From an uncultured Clostridia bacterium (GTDB lineage Bacteria; Bacillota; Clostridia; Oscillospirales; Oscillospiraceae), in contig CAMGCA010000065.1 in NCBI GenBank assembly GCA_946011705.1, positions 1-8,785 of the forward strand: DNA of 8,785 bases, read 5' to 3'. Of the stretch, positions 1 to 7,340 are shown piece by piece; the stretch's first letter is position 1, and each line of letters begins with the position of its first letter. The translations under genes were made by a program, and so were the position numbers. Below the pieces are notes generated by a model. That model made no database searches, had not been told where the DNA came from, and saw only the letters and a program-made list of their open reading frames with translations.

Positions 1-2
1 TC

Positions 3-65
3 GGCGGGGATTTGCGGCAGGGAACGTTGTGTTTGTTTCTGATGGGGCTGATTCAGGAGTAATCC
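3..65 (+). pseudogene. Upstream in-frame fragment of the TetM-like gene, ended by TAA at 60-62
   Basis: Read in the same frame as the downstream gene, bases 3-59 give GGDLRQGTLCLFLMGLIQE, then TAA at 60-62, then Ser and the downstream protein. In TetM/EF-G-like proteins the end of domain IV has a Gly-Gly-Asp-x-Arg-Gln segment, then a helix ending in Gly-Leu-(Met/Ile)-Gln, then Ala-Glu-Ser-Val-Leu-Leu-Glu-Pro. Spacing from GGDLRQ to SVLLEP fits this without a gap as I remember the family, so the TAA replaces a probable Glu codon. The helix codons at about 24-44 are T-rich and do not look like the family. This is either a disrupted gene or poor sequence near the edge of the assembled piece. Confidence 0.5.
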
Positions 66-1046
66 GTGCTGCTGGAACCCTGGTACGACTTTATTCTCAC
101 GGTGCCCACGGAACAGATCGGCCGGGGCATCACCGATATCCGGGCCATGGGCGGGGAATTTGAAGCCCCGGAGTCTGTGGGCAGCCTGTCCACGCTCCGG
201 GGACTGGTGCCCGCCGCCGAGGTGAAGGACTACGCCGAAACCCTTGCCGCCTATACACAGGGCTTGGGGCGGCTCCAATTGACCCTCCACGGCTACGCCC
301 CCTGCCACAACGCGGAAGCTGTCATTGCGGAAACCGGCTACGACCCGGAAGCGGATGTGGAGAATACCCCGGATTCCGTATTCTGCGCCCACGGGGCGGG
401 CTTCAATGTGAAATGGAATCAGGTGCGGGACTATATGCACCTGGAAAGCGGCCTGAGGGAGGAACAGGCTCCCCAGCTGCTGACCCGGAACCTGCACATT
501 GAGGATAAAGAGCTGGAAGCCATCATGGAGCGGGAGTTCGGGGCCATCCGCCGCCCCCAGTACGGGGTGAAGGCGGAAAACCGCCCGGCCACCGAGGAAA
601 TCACCATCCGGCCGCCCAAGAATAAATACCTGATTGTGGACGGCTACAACATCATATTCGCCTGGGAGGAACTGGCGGAGCAGGCGAAAACCGATCTGGA
701 TGCCGCCCGGCGGCAGCTGTGCGACATCATGAGCAGCTACGCGGGTTTTACCAAATGCCGGACGGTGGTGGTATTTGACGGCTATAAGCAGAAGGGAAAT
801 CCCGGGCAAAAGACTCAGTTTCACAACATTCAGGTGGTCTATACCAAGGAGGGCGCGACGGCGGACGCCTATATCGAGGCTCTGGTCTATGAAACCGGCG
901 GCAGCTACGCGTTGCGGGTGGCAACCTCCGACGCGCTGGTGCAGCTGTCCAGCTTCCACAGCGGCGCGCTGCGGGTCTCCGCCCGGGAGCTGAAGCTGGA
1001 AGTGGAAGCGGCACAGAAGCAGATGCGCAATCACTTCAGAAAATAA
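66..1046 (+). CDS. C-terminal part of TetM/EF-G-like translational GTPase fused to NYN (YacP/Rae1-like) RNase domain
   Basis: The 326 visible residues (counted from GTG at 66) form two modules. Residues 1-78 (LLEPWYDF onward, with a PAAEVKDY-type turn and LTLHGYAP) match EF-G domain V as found in tetracycline ribosomal protection proteins such as TetM. A tail follows with a VFCAHGAGF motif and VRDYMHL. Residues 187-320 are a NYN/PIN-like nuclease: VDGYN (Asp192), VVFDGY (Asp238), TADAYIE (Asp267) and ATSDA (Asp289) supply the acidic residues expected for metal-dependent RNA cleavage. The GTPase domain lies upstream of the window. GTG 66 is only the first usable codon after an in-frame TAA at 60-62; I see no convincing ribosome binding site for it, so independent translation is doubtful. 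By family, the GTPase part should bind the ribosome and the NYN part resembles Rae1/YacP, a ribosome-associated endonuclease. Delivery of a nuclease to the ribosome is inference. Confidence 0.8.
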   Translation: MLLEPWYDFILTVPTEQIGRGITDIRAMGGEFEAPESVGSLSTLRGLVPAAEVKDYAETLAAYTQGLGRLQLTLHGYAPCHNAEAVIAETGYDPEADVENTPDSVFCAHGAGFNVKWNQVRDYMHLESGLREEQAPQLLTRNLHIEDKELEAIMEREFGAIRRPQYGVKAENRPATEEITIRPPKNKYLIVDGYNIIFAWEELAEQAKTDLDAARRQLCDIMSSYAGFTKCRTVVVFDGYKQKGNPGQKTQFHNIQVVYTKEGATADAYIEALVYETGGSYALRVATSDALVQLSSFHSGALRVSARELKLEVEAAQKQMRNHFRK

Positions 1047-1050
1047 AATG

Positions 1051-1078
1051 GACAATTGACAGTTGACAATTGACAATT
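1051..1078 (+). repeat. Four tandem 7-bp GACARTT repeats
   Basis: Bases 1051-1057, 1058-1064, 1065-1071 and 1072-1078 read GACAATT, GACAGTT, GACAATT and GACAATT. The array creates three perfect TTGACA hexamers at 1056, 1063 and 1070, the last of which forms the -35 box of the next promoter. Similar GACAATT-type arrays are, from memory, common between genes in Clostridia. Confidence 0.8.
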
Positions 1079-1099
1079 TGATGCGCTTTTCGCTATAAT
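1070..1099 (+). promoter_or_regulatory. SigA-type promoter of the PsiE-like/EamA operon
   Basis: A perfect -35 (TTGACA, 1070-1075) and a perfect -10 (TATAAT, 1094-1099) are separated by 18 bp. Transcription should start near 1106, about 25 bases before the start codon. The -35 lies inside the tandem repeat array, whose two further TTGACA copies are too far upstream to use this -10. Confidence 0.8.
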
Positions 1100-1129
1100 A
1101 GAGGAAATCCCCCATAAGGAGGCTTACCT

Positions 1130-1594
1130 ATGAGCGAAAAGATTCCCCATTCCGACAACCCGAAGATTCAGGAGAGAATCAACAAAGCGGTTCACCGGGA
1201 CAGCGTCATGGATCACACCCTGCGCTGGGTGCTGCACTACATCGAGCGGTTCATTGCCATCATTACCATCCTTGCGCTGCTGGGCGCCTTGGGATTGGAG
1301 CTGTACCATATGGCCATGTCCGGCGCGGGCTATTTTGGAGACGTGGAGACCATGCTGCACCACATTCTGACCATTGTGGTAGGTCTGGAATTTGTGCGAA
1401 TGCTCATCGATACCACCCCCACCAACATTCTGGAGGTGCTCACCGTGGCTATCACCCGGCATGTGGTGCTGAGCCATGACGACCCCTGGAGCAACGTGGC
1501 CTGCATCGCCTGTATCGCGGGGCTCTTTGCCATCCGCCGTTATCTGGTCCGCCGCAGCGAGCTGCACGAGGAAATGGTGGAAGTGAAAGAGTAA
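1130..1594 (+). CDS. PsiE-like four-helix membrane protein
   Basis: This 154-residue protein starts at ATG 1130, 7 bases after a strong AAGGAGG site (1116-1122). A soluble N-terminal part (about 1-33) is followed by four probable membrane segments at roughly 36-60, 74-94, 99-115 and 119-138, and a charged C-terminal tail. Length, helix number and the central GLEFVRMLID...ILEVLTVAITRHVVL stretch suggest the phosphate-starvation-inducible PsiE family, whose biochemical role is not established. It is the first gene of an operon under the promoter at 1070-1099, and the EamA-type gene starts 14 bases after its stop. No PHO-like site is evident, so regulation by phosphate cannot be claimed. It could instead be another small four-helix membrane protein family; the membrane location is much safer than the family name. 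Confidence 0.6.
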   Translation: MSEKIPHSDNPKIQERINKAVHRDSVMDHTLRWVLHYIERFIAIITILALLGALGLELYHMAMSGAGYFGDVETMLHHILTIVVGLEFVRMLIDTTPTNILEVLTVAITRHVVLSHDDPWSNVACIACIAGLFAIRRYLVRRSELHEEMVEVKE

Positions 1595-1608
1595 ATAAAA
1601 GAAAGAAG

Positions 1609-2031
1609 ATGGTTTTCGTGTGGTTTATTCTGGCGCTGGGCTCCGCGGTATTCGCGGCGCTGACCTCGATTCTTGCCAAGGTGGGCATTGACGGGGTCAA
1701 TTCCAATCTGGCCACCGCCATCCGCACCGCTGTGGTGCTGGTGATGGCATGGGGCATGGTGTTTTTGACAGACGCCCAGGGCGGTATCGGGAGCATCAGC
1801 CGGAAGAGCTGGCTGTTTCTGATTCTGTCGGGCCTTGCCACGGGCGCCAGCTGGCTGTGCTACTACCGGGCGCTGCAAATCGGGCAGGCATCCAAGGTGG
1901 TGCCGGTGGACAAGCTCAGCGTGGTCATTACGCTGGTGCTGGCCTTCGTATTCCTCCATGAGAAGTTTACCTGGAAGTCCATTGCCGGCGCGGCGCTGAT
2001 TACCGCGGGAACGCTGCTGATGGTCTTGTGA
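1609..2031 (+). CDS. Single-EamA-domain membrane transporter-like protein (COG2510 type, 140 residues)
   Basis: The protein has 140 residues and five likely membrane helices at about 3-22, 35-53, 68-86, 100-117 and 123-139. That equals one EamA/DMT unit, half the ten-helix form of typical drug/metabolite transporters. Motifs typical of the superfamily are visible: FAALTSILAKVGI near the N terminus, ASWLCYYRALQIG at about 80-92, KVVPVDKLSVV at about 96-106 and FLHEKFTWKSIAGAALI at about 115-131, with the Glu of helix 4-5 retained. Such 140-residue proteins form a recognised uncharacterised group and presumably work as dimers; the substrate is unknown. ATG 1609 follows only a weak purine-rich AAAGAAAG site, and lies 14 bases after the upstream stop, so translation may be coupled. 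A GC-rich hairpin follows 16 bases after the stop. Confidence 0.8.
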   Translation: MVFVWFILALGSAVFAALTSILAKVGIDGVNSNLATAIRTAVVLVMAWGMVFLTDAQGGIGSISRKSWLFLILSGLATGASWLCYYRALQIGQASKVVPVDKLSVVITLVLAFVFLHEKFTWKSIAGAALITAGTLLMVL

Positions 2032-2047
2032 TCTCCATACATCCTAA

Positions 2048-2072
2048 AAGGGCGGGTCAATGACCCGCCCTT
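2048..2072 (+). terminator. GC-rich hairpin after the EamA-type gene
   Basis: AAGGGCGGG (2048-2056) pairs perfectly with CCCGCCCTT (2064-2072) around the loop TCAATGA. The hairpin starts 16 bases after the stop. It lacks a clear T-run on the plus strand (CAGTGTGT follows), so it may be a weak terminator or an mRNA 3' stabiliser. Confidence 0.5.
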
Positions 2073-2091
2073 CAGTGTGTAAAAAAGTGTA

Positions 2092-2227
2092 TGTCATTCC
2101 GAGGGAGCAAAGCGACCGTGGGAATCCGTTCCCATAACAAAGCCTGACTCTCCTGAGAGATAGATAAAAATAGAAGATTTTGGAGAACGGATTGCCACAC
2201 CAGCCTGCGGGCTGGTTCGCAATGACA
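2092..2227. repeat. MITE-like hairpin repeat with TGTCATT termini
   Basis: The 136-bp unit starts with TGTCATT (2092-2098) and ends with its reverse complement AATGACA (2221-2227). Left arm (2092-2131) and reverse-complemented right arm (2187-2227) share TGTCATT-S-CGA at the tip and GTGG-S-AATCCGTTC at the inner end. Each arm can fold alone. In the right arm ACCAGCC (2199-2205) pairs with GGCTGGT (2210-2216) inside ATTGC/GCAAT. In the left arm ATTCC pairs with GGAAT. The tip resembles a TCATTGCGAGGAGC-type repeat that I recall being spread across many bacteria. I see no transposase and no clear target duplication. Confidence 0.75.
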
Positions 2228-2257
2228 TCACTATCCTGGGGCTTTTTGACACAATGA

Positions 2258-2294
2258 AATCCTCGGTGTGATTAACCACACCGGGGATCTTTTT
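2258..2294 (+). terminator. Terminator between convergent genes
   Basis: CCTCGGTGTG (2261-2270) pairs with CACACCGGGG (2277-2286) around ATTAAC, with one G-T wobble, and is extended by AT pairs. CTTTTT follows on the plus strand (2289-2294), giving a good intrinsic terminator for the upstream operon. On the minus strand it sits directly after the TGA of the zinc-ribbon gene, where the T-run is poorer, so it may work both ways. Confidence 0.75.
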
Positions 2295-2707
2295 CACGTT
2301 TTTCGGATGAATTTCTCATGACACCGGGGGCAGGTGATGGAGATTTTTCCCTTTCCTCTGGGCACCCGCACCATCTGACGGCACTTGGGGCAGTCAAAAT
2401 AGCGGTTGTTCCGATCCTTGGCCCGACCGATCAGCTGCAAAAACCTCCGGTTTTCCTGATATCGCTTGTAGGTGTTCCGGGACAGGGTGCGAAAAATGGC
2501 CCAGATCATCAGTCCGTAGCTCAGCACCACCAGCAGCAGATTCACCGGCGGATAGCGAAAGAACACCGACAGCAGGCTCACCGCCAGTCCTACGCTCAGA
2601 ATCACCATGTTCAGTTTATCCGTGCCGTAGCGTCCCGCCATAAAATCACGAAGCCCCGCGGAAAGCCGCGCGGAGAACTGCCGGAGCCAGCTGCCAATGC
2701 CATTCAT
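2294..2707 (-). CDS. Small membrane protein with C-terminal zinc ribbon
   Basis: From ATG at 2707 the protein has 137 residues. Two membrane helices lie at about 32-50 and 54-72, a basic linker spans about 75-100, and a C-terminal zinc ribbon carries Cys106/Cys109 (CPKC) and Cys126/Cys129 (CPRC), with an RVPRGKGKISI hairpin between the pairs. Such CPKC-RVPRGKGK-CPRC proteins are, from memory, frequent in Clostridia and have no known function; binding of nucleic acid or protein by the ribbon is only a possibility. A GTG at 2716 would add three residues, but ATG 2707 is preferred because GGTGATC, matching the 3' half of the extended consensus AGGAGGTGATC, lies three bases upstream. The gene has its own promoter and converges on the EamA operon. 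Confidence 0.8.
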   Translation of the reverse strand: MNGIGSWLRQFSARLSAGLRDFMAGRYGTDKLNMVILSVGLAVSLLSVFFRYPPVNLLLVVLSYGLMIWAIFRTLSRNTYKRYQENRRFLQLIGRAKDRNNRYFDCPKCRQMVRVPRGKGKISITCPRCHEKFIRKT

Positions 2708-2744
2708 AGAGATCACCCGTCAAGAAAAATTGCGTTTGCCTAAT

Positions 2745-2772
2745 ATTATATTGCAAAGCAGACAGATTGCAA
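2745..2772 (-). promoter_or_regulatory. Probable promoter of the zinc-ribbon gene
   Basis: On the minus strand TTGCAA (2772-2767) and a perfect TATAAT (2750-2745) are separated by 16 bp. The predicted start near 2738 leaves a leader of about 30 bases before ATG 2707. Confidence 0.6.
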
Positions 2773-2819
2773 CAAGGAATGGGGAAAATTTACGGATTGT
2801 TTAAGATTTATTTAAGGGG

Positions 2820-2848
2820 TTGGCGAACGGGGAAAACTATGGTATACT
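2820..2848 (+). promoter_or_regulatory. Extended -10 promoter of the lysozyme gene
   Basis: TTGGCG (2820-2825), a 17-bp spacer and TATACT (2843-2848) with an upstream TGG (2840-2842) form an extended -10 promoter. Because this -10 overlaps the region of a possible GTG start at 2849, translation should begin at ATG 2888 instead. Confidence 0.65.
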
Positions 2849-2887
2849 GTGTCGAAAGAAGCGGTATGCGGAAAGGGGGCGAGGTCC

Positions 2888-3880
2888 ATGGGTTTTCTCA
2901 AGCTGCCGGAAAAGGAACAGAAGAATTTTGATTATGAGGATGACGATCTGTACCCGGAGGAGGAAGCGGTAATCGACAACCTGCGCGTCCGCTCCCGAAA
3001 GCCCCGGCCGGAGCTGATCATGGGGATTGTGGCGGCGCTGGCGGCGGTGCTGCTCATCACCGTACTGATTCCCAGCATCCCCTATATCTTCCGGGACGAT
3101 GACCCGGAGACGGCGAAAGCTCAGCACATTCGCCAGACGGAAGCCACGGAGGAAGTGATTCTGGAACCTACCGTCTCCGAAACAGAGCCGGAAAATCCCA
3201 CCATCCCCCCGGACCGGAATCCCTACAATCGTTATGATTTCCAGTACAACCGCCACAATTATCTGCTGCTGCAAAACGTGGTAAGCTTCCCCGGCGTGGA
3301 CGTGTCCGCCCATCAGGGGGAGATTGACTGGACGGCGGTGAAAGAATCCGGCATCGACTTTGCCATCATCCGGCTGGGCTACCGGGGCTACGGCAGCGGC
3401 AAGCTGGTGGAGGATGAGTACGCAAAGAAAAATTTGAAGGAAGCCAAGGAGGCAGGCCTGAGAATCGGTGCCTACTTCTTCTCCCAGGCCCTAAATATCA
3501 AGGAAACCGATGAGGAAATCCAGTTCATGCTGAATATGCTGGCGGGGGTGGATCTGGATATGCCCCTGGTTTTGGACTGGGAAATCCCCGCGGAGGACGC
3601 CCGGACGAAAAACATGGATGCCCGGACGTTAACGGATATTCAGCTCCACTTCTGCGGGCAGATGAAAAAAATGGGCTTCCAGCCCATGGTGTATTTCAAT
3701 TGGCACCAGTCGGAGAACCTGTACTACCTCAGCGAGCTGGAGGACTACCCCTTCTGGCTGGCCCTATATCAGGACCGCATGACCTACCCCTGGAAGGTGG
3801 AGATGTGGCAGTGGACCAGCAGCGGAAAGGTGCCCGGAATTCAGGGGAATGTGGATATCAACGTATTTATGCCCCATTAA
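2888..3880 (+). CDS. Membrane-anchored GH25 lysozyme (N-acetylmuramidase)
   Basis: From ATG 2888 the protein has 330 residues. An acidic cytoplasmic N terminus (1-42) is followed by one membrane helix (about 43-62, LIMGIVAALAAVLLITVLI), an acidic and Pro-rich extracellular stalk (about 69-115) and a GH25 domain (about 135-330). Hallmarks are GVDVSAHQGEIDW (Asp138), FAIIRLGYRGYG, the acidic pair in VLDWE (Asp230, Glu232), YFNW and the C-terminal MWQWTSSGKVPGIQGNVDIN. GH25 enzymes cut the beta-1,4 bond between N-acetylmuramic acid and N-acetylglucosamine of peptidoglycan. A type II anchor with no wall-binding repeats suggests a housekeeping wall-remodelling enzyme rather than a secreted lysin or phage endolysin. 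The ATG follows AAAGGGGG (2872-2879) by 8 bases; the longer GTG reading from 2849 starts directly after the promoter -10. It appears monocistronic. Confidence 0.9.
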   Translation: MGFLKLPEKEQKNFDYEDDDLYPEEEAVIDNLRVRSRKPRPELIMGIVAALAAVLLITVLIPSIPYIFRDDDPETAKAQHIRQTEATEEVILEPTVSETEPENPTIPPDRNPYNRYDFQYNRHNYLLLQNVVSFPGVDVSAHQGEIDWTAVKESGIDFAIIRLGYRGYGSGKLVEDEYAKKNLKEAKEAGLRIGAYFFSQALNIKETDEEIQFMLNMLAGVDLDMPLVLDWEIPAEDARTKNMDARTLTDIQLHFCGQMKKMGFQPMVYFNWHQSENLYYLSELEDYPFWLALYQDRMTYPWKVEMWQWTSSGKVPGIQGNVDINVFMPH

Positions 3881-3884
3881 TATA

Positions 3885-3910
3885 CACCGCTTGGCGACAG
3901 CCGGGCGGTG
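3885..3910 (+). terminator. Hairpin directly after the lysozyme stop codon
   Basis: CACCGCTTGGC (3885-3895) pairs with GCCGGGCGGTG (3900-3910) around the tetraloop GACA: eleven pairs including two G-T wobbles, four bases after the TAA. The following TTCAGTCTGT is only weakly T-rich. Confidence 0.5.
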
Positions 3911-3922
3911 TTCAGTCTGTCA

Positions 3923-3961
3923 AAGAACCCGTGTTTTCGTTAGGCAAAAACACGGGTTCTT
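3923..3961. terminator. Perfect 15-bp hairpin between convergent lysozyme and rpoD genes
   Basis: AAGAACCCGTGTTTT (3923-3937) pairs without mismatch with AAAACACGGGTTCTT (3947-3961) around a 9-base loop. Read on the minus strand the stem ends in GGGTTCTTTG, so it fits rpoD termination slightly better than lysozyme termination. It probably serves both. Confidence 0.65.
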
Positions 3962-3983
3962 GTGCATTCATACTATTTCTCGA

Positions 3984-4148
3984 TAAAATGCACCGCACAA
4001 TGGGAGCTGCGGGCTTCGGCGGATCTTTTGCCCCAATCGTGTAGTATGAAAAATGGGGAATACATCCAGAATTCCCGCATTTTCCAAACTTTCGCTCGGG
4101 TCAAAATCTCCCGCCGAATCTCCTTGCCCCATTATGCGGTGTGCCTTA
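3984..4148. repeat. MITE-like inverted-repeat element, copy 1, abutting the rpoD stop
   Basis: The left arm 3991-4039 and the reverse complement of 4093-4141 are 49-bp imperfect inverted repeats. Both run CACCGCAYAATGGG, then a variable part, then TTCGGCGG, then TTTTG and CCC-A-CG. Outside them lie TAAAATG (left) and TAAGGCA (right, read inward on the minus strand). The centre holds a second palindrome, 4050-4061 with 4071-4083 (one bulged base, 9-base loop). A near-identical arm recurs at 8731-8785. There is no transposase, so any mobility would need an enzyme supplied elsewhere. On the minus strand the rpoD TAA is the first codon of the element. Confidence 0.85.
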
Positions 4149-5291
4149 ACAATAGAAATCGCGGATTTTCTTGGCGCGGCTGGGGTGGCGCAGCTTGCGG
4201 ATGGCCTTGTTCTCGATCTGGCGGATTCTCTCACGGGTCACGCCGAAGATCTGGCCCACTTCCTCCAGGGTGTGGGTGCGGCCGTCATACATACCGAACC
4301 GCATCCGCAGCACGTCTGCCTCCCGCTCGGTCAGGGTGTCCAGAATCTCCTTGAGCGCCTCGGCAAGCAAGGCGTTGGAGGTGGCGTCGGCGGGGCCGGG
4401 GGTGCGCTCGTCTTCGACAAAGGAGCCGATGGAGGTGTCCTCTTCATCACCCACGGGGGTGTCCAGAGAAAGGGTGTCGGCGGCGGTGCGGTTGGCCTCG
4501 ATGATCTTCTCCACAGGGAGGTTCAGCTCCTTGGCGATTTCCTCCACGGTGGGCTCCCGGCCCAGCTCCTGCACCAGCTTCCGGTTGCAGCGGGTAGCCT
4601 TGTTGATGACCTCTACCATATGCACCGGCACCCGGATGGTCCGGGCCTGATCGGCGATGGCACGGGTGATGGCCTGCCGAATCCACCAGGTGGCATATGT
4701 AGAGAATTTGTTTCCCTTTGTCCAGTCGAATTTGTCCACGGCACGGATCAGGCCCGTGTTGCCCTCCTGAATCAGGTCCAGAATATGCAGGCCCCGGCCG
4801 GAATACTTCTTGGCGATGGAAACCACAAGGCGGAGGTTGGCTTCCGTCAGCTTGTTCTTAGCATTCTGATCTCCCTCGGAGACCCGCTTGGCAAGCTCCA
4901 CCTCTTCCTCAGCGGACAGCAGCTTTACCTGACCGATCTCCTTCAGGTACATCCGTACGGGATCGTCCAGGGAATACTCGGCAGCCAGGTCAACGGGGTC
5001 TACCAGCTCCTCCTCTTCCAGACCCGTCAGGTCAATGTCCCCATCATCCATGGCAAGTGCATCGTCGCTAAGGTCCAATTCGGCGGTGACCAGCGGAATG
5101 CTCAGGGCCTCAAACCGGTCGTAAATTTCCTCTATTTTATCAGGAGACAGCTGCAGCTTTTCCAGCTGGGCGTTCAGATCGGACAGGCGGATCATGCCTT
5201 CCTTCTTGCCCTGGGCGATCAGCGCCTGCAGGGCAGCCTGCACCTGCTCCATATTGGTTTCCTTGGCGGTTTCCTTCTTTGGTGTACTCAT
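4146..5291 (-). CDS. rpoD: RNA polymerase primary sigma factor SigA/RpoD
   Basis: This 381-residue group 1 sigma factor directs RNA polymerase to housekeeping promoters, including the -35/-10 pairs in this window. A short region 1.1-like segment (about 17-65) and an acidic linker (71-108) are followed by region 1.2 ([17 protein letters not shown], 110-126), region 2 (about 148-217, with [19 protein letters not shown] and the promoter-melting [18 protein letters not shown]), region 3 (about 226-302) and region 4 with the -35-binding helix-turn-helix ([20 protein letters not shown], 341-360). ATG 5291 follows AGAGGGG by 8 bases. The gene has its own promoter and is divergent from lepA; dnaG, its frequent upstream neighbour in Firmicutes, is absent here. 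The last residues, Asp-Phe-Tyr-Cys, and the TAA lie exactly at the edge of the repeat element, so the element may have reset the C terminus. Confidence 0.98.
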   Translation of the reverse strand: MSTPKKETAKETNMEQVQAALQALIAQGKKEGMIRLSDLNAQLEKLQLSPDKIEEIYDRFEALSIPLVTAELDLSDDALAMDDGDIDLTGLEEEELVDPVDLAAEYSLDDPVRMYLKEIGQVKLLSAEEEVELAKRVSEGDQNAKNKLTEANLRLVVSIAKKYSGRGLHILDLIQEGNTGLIRAVDKFDWTKGNKFSTYATWWIRQAITRAIADQARTIRVPVHMVEVINKATRCNRKLVQELGREPTVEEIAKELNLPVEKIIEANRTAADTLSLDTPVGDEEDTSIGSFVEDERTPGPADATSNALLAEALKEILDTLTEREADVLRMRFGMYDGRTHTLEEVGQIFGVTRERIRQIENKAIRKLRHPSRAKKIRDFYC

Positions 5292-5342
5292 CAGCGATAC
5301 CCCTCTTTGTATGTAAATCCTCGAAAATTCTCATGCCGTTAA

Positions 5343-5371
5343 ACTATACCCCATTCTTTACGGGTTGGCAA
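5343..5371 (-). promoter_or_regulatory. rpoD promoter
   Basis: On the minus strand TTGCCA (5371-5366), a 17-bp spacer and TATAGT (5348-5343) form a good SigA promoter. The start near 5336 leaves a leader of about 45 bases before ATG 5291. Because SigA should recognise it, autoregulation is expected. Confidence 0.7.
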
Positions 5372-5456
5372 GGGGAATTACAGGATTTTTTTCGCTTTTG
5401 GTGAATGTTTTTTTGGTTCAAAGACAGGTTTCCCCCGTTTTCGGGAAAACATACAG

Positions 5457-5485
5457 TTTACTTTTTGGCAAAATTTCGTTATAAT
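5457..5485 (+). promoter_or_regulatory. lepA promoter
   Basis: TTTACT (5457-5462) and a perfect TATAAT (5480-5485) are separated by 17 bp. The expected start near 5492 leaves a leader of about 38 bases before ATG 5530. The region between this and the rpoD promoter (5372-5456) is T-rich on the plus strand, and I see no clear operator in it. Confidence 0.7.
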
Positions 5486-5529
5486 GGTGAAAATAACGCA
5501 GTGTGCCAAAAAACCATGAGGTGTACCCA

Positions 5530-7338
<1,809 letters not shown>

Positions 7339-7340
7339 AA

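Noticed and set aside
2092..2227. CRISPR array or riboswitch in the 2092-2227 intergenic region
   Set aside because: There are no regularly spaced direct repeats. The structure is one pair of inverted arms, and it lies between convergent gene ends, not in a leader.
2318..2743. Plus-strand frame opposite the zinc-ribbon gene
   Set aside because: The minus-strand protein has two membrane helices, a complete CPxC zinc ribbon, a promoter and a ribosome binding site; the plus-strand translation is His/Gln/Pro-rich without features.
2849..2887. GTG start at 2849 adding 13 residues to the lysozyme
   Set aside because: It directly follows the -10 box TATACT at 2843-2848, so it would lie upstream of or at the transcription start. 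ATG 2888 has AAAGGGGG at good spacing.
3968..4234. Minus-strand open frame through the inverted-repeat element, sharing GQKIRRSPQ-type peptide with the frame at 8521-8784
   Set aside because: The shared peptide comes from the repeat arms themselves, and the frame overlaps the 3' end of rpoD. It is best read as spurious translation of the repeat.
4053..5342. Long plus-strand open frame of 429 codons opposite rpoD
   Set aside because: It is the complement of the highly conserved rpoD reading frame; its Gly/Leu/His-rich translation has no family features, and it has no suitable start signal of its own.
5425..5450. Short CCCG-TTTT-CGGG hairpin upstream of the lepA promoter
   Set aside because: Only four firm pairs with a bulged flank, and no T-run in a useful place; not enough to call a terminator or operator.
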